The notes under the pieces: model-generated
Told to the model about the DNA's origin: nothing
Seen by the model: only the letters and a program-made list of their open reading frames with translations
Database searches by the model: none
Program-made: the position numbers and the translations under genes
Shown here: positions 61,438 through 64,000 of the stretch, in pieces
How positions within the stretch are numbered: the first letter of the stretch is position 1
Layout of the letters: the number at the start of each line of letters is the position of its first letter
Source: an uncultured Bacillota bacterium
GTDB lineage: Bacteria > Bacillota > Clostridia > Lachnospirales > Lachnospiraceae
Length of the DNA: 64,000 bases
Assembly (NCBI GenBank): GCA_958352855.1
Contig: CATWQE010000004.1
Coordinates: 31,091-95,090 of the forward strand
Direction: 5' to 3'

Positions 61438-61540
61438 TGTCACATTGCAACAATTATATGTCATTTTACAACAACTGTCAACGAGAAAATGTTGACAGCG
61501 AAACTAGATTCAGTTACAATATGAATGTAATGTGACATTA
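61438..61540. promoter_or_regulatory. Repeated TGTCA operators between the two regulators
   Basis: TGTCACATTGCAACA (61438-61452) and TGTCATTTTACAACA (61459-61473) are direct repeats; an inverted TGTCACATTACA copy lies near 61527-61538 and the palindrome CTGTCAAC/GTTGACAG at 61475-61498 is a fourth form. All share TGTCA, close to the Spo0A box TGTCGAA. Confidence 0.6.
61453..61520. promoter_or_regulatory. Back-to-back promoters with mirrored -35 boxes
   Basis: On +: TTGACA (61492-61497), 17 bases, TACAAT (61515-61520), for the XRE gene. On -: TTGACA (61481-61476), 17 bases, TATAAT (61458-61453), for the Spo0A-like gene. The two -35 boxes are the arms of one palindrome, so one bound protein could shut both. 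Confidence 0.85.
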
Positions 61541-61560
61541 ATGAGAGTGCTAAAAGGGGA

Positions 61561-61953
61561 ATGACTACATTGAGAGACAGAATTAAAACAATACGGAAAA
61601 ATGCCGGAATGACACAACAGCAATTTGCGGAAAAACTTGGTGTTTCCAGAAATACGATTGCGACTTATGAAACAAGTGTAAGAGTCCCTATTGATGCAAT
61701 CATTGTTTCTATTTGCCGAGAATTTGGGGTCAGGGAAGAGTGGTTGCGTACTGGAGAAGGGGCGATGTACCAGAAAACCACACTAGACTTGGAATTATCC
61801 AAGTGGTTTGGGCAGATATTGAAAGAAGAAGATACCTCTTTTAGAAAGCGCTTTTTTTTGGCGCTTATTAGTCTGAAGGAGGAAGAATGGCAATCTTTGG
61901 AGCATCTTGTGGAGGTCTTGTTTTCTAAGACTGAAACTAGAAGAAAGGCTTGA
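61561..61953 (+). CDS. XRE-family helix-turn-helix regulator
   Basis: 130 residues. HTH: LRDRIKTIRKNAGMTQQQFA then KLGVSRNTIATYETSVRVP, followed by ICREFGVREEWLRTGEG, the layout of clostridial Cro/CI-type repressors. The remaining 60 residues are unassigned. The ATG at 61561 is only one base after AAGGGG; a TTG at 61570 with 10 bases is a possible true start. Divergent from the Spo0A-like gene with shared operators, so the pair may cross-regulate. Confidence 0.87.
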   Translation: MTTLRDRIKTIRKNAGMTQQQFAEKLGVSRNTIATYETSVRVPIDAIIVSICREFGVREEWLRTGEGAMYQKTTLDLELSKWFGQILKEEDTSFRKRFFLALISLKEEEWQSLEHLVEVLFSKTETRRKA

Positions 61954-61970
61954 AAATCCATAATTTTAGC

Positions 61971-61999
61971 TTGACAAAGGACCACTTCTATGATACGCT
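61971..61999 (+). promoter_or_regulatory. rpmG-secE-nusG promoter
   Basis: Perfect TTGACA (61971-61976), 17 bases, TACGCT (61994-61999) with an upstream TG (extended -10). The weak -10 hexamer with perfect -35 is notable for a ribosomal-protein operon. Confidence 0.6.
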
Positions 62000-62004
62000 T
62001 GAAC

Positions 62005-62150
62005 AGCGACAGTGGAAGTAGGTCTTTTTTTTGTGCCTAATTTGCCGCAGATGCGGTGGACTTAATACGAAAAGGAGGTCTTTGTCGCCGTAACAAGACG
62101 TTGCATAGAGGCAGTTACGTGAAGCTGCCTGCGATAAAAGACACATGGAG
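62005..62150 (+). other. Leader RNA of the rpmG operon
   Basis: About 160 untranslated bases. GCGACA near 62006 can pair with UGUCGC near 62085, and AGGCAGUU/AGCUGCCU forms a local hairpin near 62108-62130. No known riboswitch recognised; possibly a ribosomal-protein or antitermination leader. Confidence 0.35.
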
Positions 62151-62161
62151 GTGGAGAAGTC

Positions 62162-62311
62162 GTGCGCGTAAGAATCACATTGGCATGTACAGAATGTAAA
62201 CAGCGTAATTACAACATGACAAAAGAAAAGAAAAATCATCCAGAACGTTTGGAGACAAAAAAATACTGTAAGTTCTGCAGAACTCATACAATGCACAAAG
62301 AAACCAAATAA
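62162..62311 (+). CDS. rpmG: 50S ribosomal protein L33 (zinc type)
   Basis: 49 residues from GTG 62162 with AGGTGGAG upstream: RVRITLACTECKQRNY, then YCKFCRTHTMHKET. The CxxC...CxxC pairs show the zinc-binding (C+) form of L33. Too short for many gene callers but clear from sequence and from its position directly before secE. Part of the large ribosomal subunit. Confidence 0.95.
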   Translation: MRVRITLACTECKQRNYNMTKEKKNHPERLETKKYCKFCRTHTMHKETK

Positions 62312-62333
62312 TTCGGTTTAAGAGGTGAATTTG

Positions 62334-62537
62334 ATGGAAGCAGAAAAAAAACAGAAAGCTCCAAAAAAAAGCTGGACCAAAGGACTTCAGGCTGAATTTA
62401 AAAAAATAATCTGGCCTGATAAGCAGACATTAGTGAAGCAGACCGTTGCAGTGATATCCATTACTGCAGTATTAGGTGTGTTTATCGCTGTTGTTGACAG
62501 CGGAATTTTGCAGCTGCTTAACTTATTAATTAAATAA
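62334..62537 (+). CDS. secE: Preprotein translocase subunit SecE
   Basis: 67 residues from the ATG at 62334 (AGAGGTG upstream; an upstream GTG is less likely). The Lys-rich start, then LQAEFKKIIWPDKQTLVKQT and a single membrane segment VAVISITAVLGVFIAVVD are SecE. It stabilises SecY in the export channel. Lies between rpmG and nusG as in most Firmicutes. Confidence 0.95.
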   Translation: MEAEKKQKAPKKSWTKGLQAEFKKIIWPDKQTLVKQTVAVISITAVLGVFIAVVDSGILQLLNLLIK

Positions 62538-62553
62538 GGACAAGGTGAATACG

Positions 62554-63075
62554 ATGTCAGAAGCAAATTGGTATGTTGTTCATACTTATTCAGGGTATGA
62601 AAACAAGGTAAAAGCCAACATTGATAAGACAATTGAAAACAGACACCTGGAGGACCAGATCCTAGAAGTCCGTGTACCTATGCAGGACGTGGTGGAGTTG
62701 AAGAACGGCGAGAAAAAGCAGGTTCAGAAAAAGATGTTCCCAGGATACGTTCTGATTCATATGGTAATGAATGACGACACATGGTATGTTGTAAGGAATA
62801 CCCGTGGTGTTACAGGGTTTGTTGGCCCGGGTTCCAAACCAGTTCCTCTTACGGAACAGGAAATCGAAGCACTTGGCATTTCTATGGTAAGAGATGTAGA
62901 GATTGACTTCGTGGAAGGTGACAGTGTTGTTGTTACAGGCGGTGTATGGAAAGATACTGTGGGCGTTGTTCAGAGTATTAATGAAGCAAAACAGATTGTA
63001 ACAATCAATGTTGAGCTGTTTGGTCGCGAAACGCCAGTAGAAATAAGTTTCGCAGAAGTAAAGAGTCTTTCTTAA
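62554..63075 (+). CDS. nusG: Transcription antitermination factor NusG
   Basis: 173 residues. NGN domain: WYVVHTYSGYENKVKANI and RNTRGVTGFVGPGSKP; the KOW motif is DSVVVTGGVWKDTVGVVQSI. It binds RNA polymerase and couples transcription with translation or Rho. The ATG at 62554 has AAGGTG upstream. Confidence 0.97.
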   Translation: MSEANWYVVHTYSGYENKVKANIDKTIENRHLEDQILEVRVPMQDVVELKNGEKKQVQKKMFPGYVLIHMVMNDDTWYVVRNTRGVTGFVGPGSKPVPLTEQEIEALGISMVRDVEIDFVEGDSVVVTGGVWKDTVGVVQSINEAKQIVTINVELFGRETPVEISFAEVKSLS

Positions 63076-63128
63076 AAACTGAGAGAAGACCGGTAACAAG
63101 ATGAAAGGGTCATAATGTCACATGGCTC

Positions 63129-63156
63129 GTGGGAGGGACATCCCCGCAATTACCAC
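63129..63156 (+). promoter_or_regulatory. L1-type autoregulatory leader, copy 1 (before rplK)
   Basis: 28 bases from GUGGGAGGGACAU to UUACCAC. GUGG/CCAC closes, with an asymmetric internal loop and a GGG/CCC stem inside. A twin sits before rplA. The layout fits the known L1-binding mRNA motif of L11-L1 operons (inference). Confidence 0.65.
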
Positions 63157-63175
63157 ATAATAGGAGGTGCCGAAA

Positions 63176-63601
63176 ATGGCAAAGAAAGTAACAGGTTACA
63201 TTAAATTACAGATTCCTGCTGGAAAGGCAACACCAGCTCCACCGGTTGGTCCTGCTTTAGGTCAGCACGGAGTAAACATCGTACAGTTTACAAAAGAATT
63301 TAACGCAAAAACAGCAGACAAGGGAGATTTGATTATCCCTGTTGTTATTACCGTATATGCGGACAGAAGCTTCAGCTTCATTACAAAAACTCCGCCGGCA
63401 GCAGTTTTATTAAAGAAAGCTTGCAACATCAAATCTGGTTCAGGCGTTCCAAATAAAAACAAAGTTGCTACAATTTCCAAAGCAAAGATTCAGGAAATTG
63501 CAGAAATGAAAATGCCAGACTTAAATGCAGCATCCTTAGAAGCAGCTATGAGCATGATTGCTGGTACTGCAAGAAGTATGGGTATTAAAGTAGAAGAGTA
63601 A
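63176..63601 (+). CDS. rplK: 50S ribosomal protein L11
   Basis: 141 residues from the ATG at 63176 (AGGAGG before). GYIKLQIPAGKATPAPPVGPALGQHGVNI at the start (split here by no gap) and the GSGVPNK loop with ASLEAAMSMIAGTARSMGI at the end are L11 signatures. It binds the GTPase-associated centre of 23S rRNA. Confidence 0.97.
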   Translation: MAKKVTGYIKLQIPAGKATPAPPVGPALGQHGVNIVQFTKEFNAKTADKGDLIIPVVITVYADRSFSFITKTPPAAVLLKKACNIKSGSGVPNKNKVATISKAKIQEIAEMKMPDLNAASLEAAMSMIAGTARSMGIKVEE

Positions 63602-63614
63602 ACTATCAACAAAC

Positions 63615-63642
63615 GTGGGAGGGACATTCCCGCAATTACCAC
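63615..63642 (+). promoter_or_regulatory. L1-type autoregulatory leader, copy 2 (before rplA)
   Basis: Identical to the 28-base element before rplK except for one C to T change in the apical loop. It lies 15 bases before the rplA ATG and overlaps the region of its ribosome site, as expected for translational repression by L1. Confidence 0.65.
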
Positions 63643-63657
63643 TAGGAGGTTATTTAT

Positions 63658-64000
63658 ATGAAACGCGGAAAAAAATACGCAGAGGCTGCAAAAGCAGTTG
63701 ACCGTACAACTTTATATGATCCAGCAGAGGCAGTTTCTTTAGTAAAGAAAACAGCCGTAGCTAAATTTGACGAAACAATCGAAGCTCATATCAGAACAGG
63801 CTGTGATGGACGTCATGCAGAACAGCAGATTCGTGGAGCAGTAGTTCTGCCTCACGGAACAGGTAAAACTGTTCGTGTTTTAGTATTCGCTAAGAATGCA
63901 AAAGCTGACGAAGCTCAGGCAGCAGGTGCAGACTTCGTAGGAGCTGAGGAATTAATTCCAAAGATCCAGAACGAAGGATGGTTAGATTTCGACGTTGTTG
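63658..64000 (+). CDS. rplA: 50S ribosomal protein L1 (3' part outside window)
   Basis: First 114 residues. KRGKKYAEAAKAVDRTTLYD and FDETIEAHIRTGCDGRHAEQ, QIRGAVVLPHGTGKTVRVLVF are L1 hallmarks. L1 forms the mobile stalk of the large subunit and is the autoregulator of the L11-L1 operon in many bacteria. AGGAGG precedes the ATG; the gene continues past the right edge. Confidence 0.96.
   Translation, partial: MKRGKKYAEAAKAVDRTTLYDPAEAVSLVKKTAVAKFDETIEAHIRTGCDGRHAEQQIRGAVVLPHGTGKTVRVLVFAKNAKADEAQAAGADFVGAEELIPKIQNEGWLDFDVV

Noticed and set aside
1..64000. CRISPR arrays, tRNA/rRNA genes, IS elements or phage structural genes
   Set aside because: No regular spaced repeats, cloverleaf sequences, transposase frames or phage structural motifs were found on reading the window.

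Overview
The window looks like a chromosome segment of a low-to-mid GC, Gram-positive anaerobe of the Clostridia, most likely a Lachnospiraceae gut commensal of the Blautia type. This rests on a SAM-I riboswitch before metK, the holB-ricT-trmN6-rsmI block known from Firmicutes, spmA and an isolated Spo0A-type DNA-binding domain, YesM/YesN signalling, AGGAGG ribosome binding sites, and the rpmG-secE-nusG-rplK-rplA order. The genus is an inference; no rRNA gene is present.

Layout. 1-6.4 kb: housekeeping genes (S1-domain protein, CBS/DRTGG pyrophosphatase, flavin reductase, shikimate-kinase-like protein, murA with a long structured leader, SAM riboswitch plus metK). 6.4-14.2 kb: a degenerate DUF234-type ATPase, an OmpR-type two-component system, an Abi_2 abortive-infection gene with a near-consensus promoter, an Orn/Lys/Arg decarboxylase and a PD-(D/E)XK-like protein. 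14.2-20.2 kb: gmk-like kinase, holB, ricT, trmN6, rsmI, a CapA-type protein and spmA. 20.3-21.9 kb: an AT-rich two-gene module, a HipA-like kinase core followed by a HipA-N-like/HIRAN fusion. 21.9-30.2 kb: PucR regulator, a small orphan protein and a complete oppABCDF peptide transporter. 30.2-38.8 kb: GH20 hexosaminidase, MATE exporter, a DapF-fold racemase coupled to a C39-like protein, a MoxR/VWA pair and adenosine deaminase. 38.9-47.5 kb: a second DUF234 ATPase with an intact nuclease motif, a TetR-GH13-glgB-dipeptidase cluster, an EamA transporter and a threonine-aldolase-like enzyme. 47.6-60.9 kb: a DapF homologue lacking both catalytic cysteines, a YesM/YesN pair, an ABC importer, an esterase, a serine hydrolase, citrate lyase citDEF and an AEC carrier. 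60.9-64 kb: a Spo0A-C-domain protein divergent from an XRE regulator, then the rpmG-secE-nusG-rplK-rplA operon.

Most notable: (i) a repeat of about 93 nt present twice, each time nested inside the hairpin of a terminator between convergent genes, with compensatory base changes; (ii) the split HipA-like/HIRAN module where spmB would be expected; (iii) the cysteine-less DapF homologue leading a signalling/transport/citrate-lyase region; (iv) a divergent promoter whose two -35 boxes are the arms of one palindrome; (v) an oppA promoter followed at once by a terminator hairpin. No CRISPR array, tRNA, rRNA, transposase or phage structural gene was seen, and no gap between genes exceeds 300 bases.
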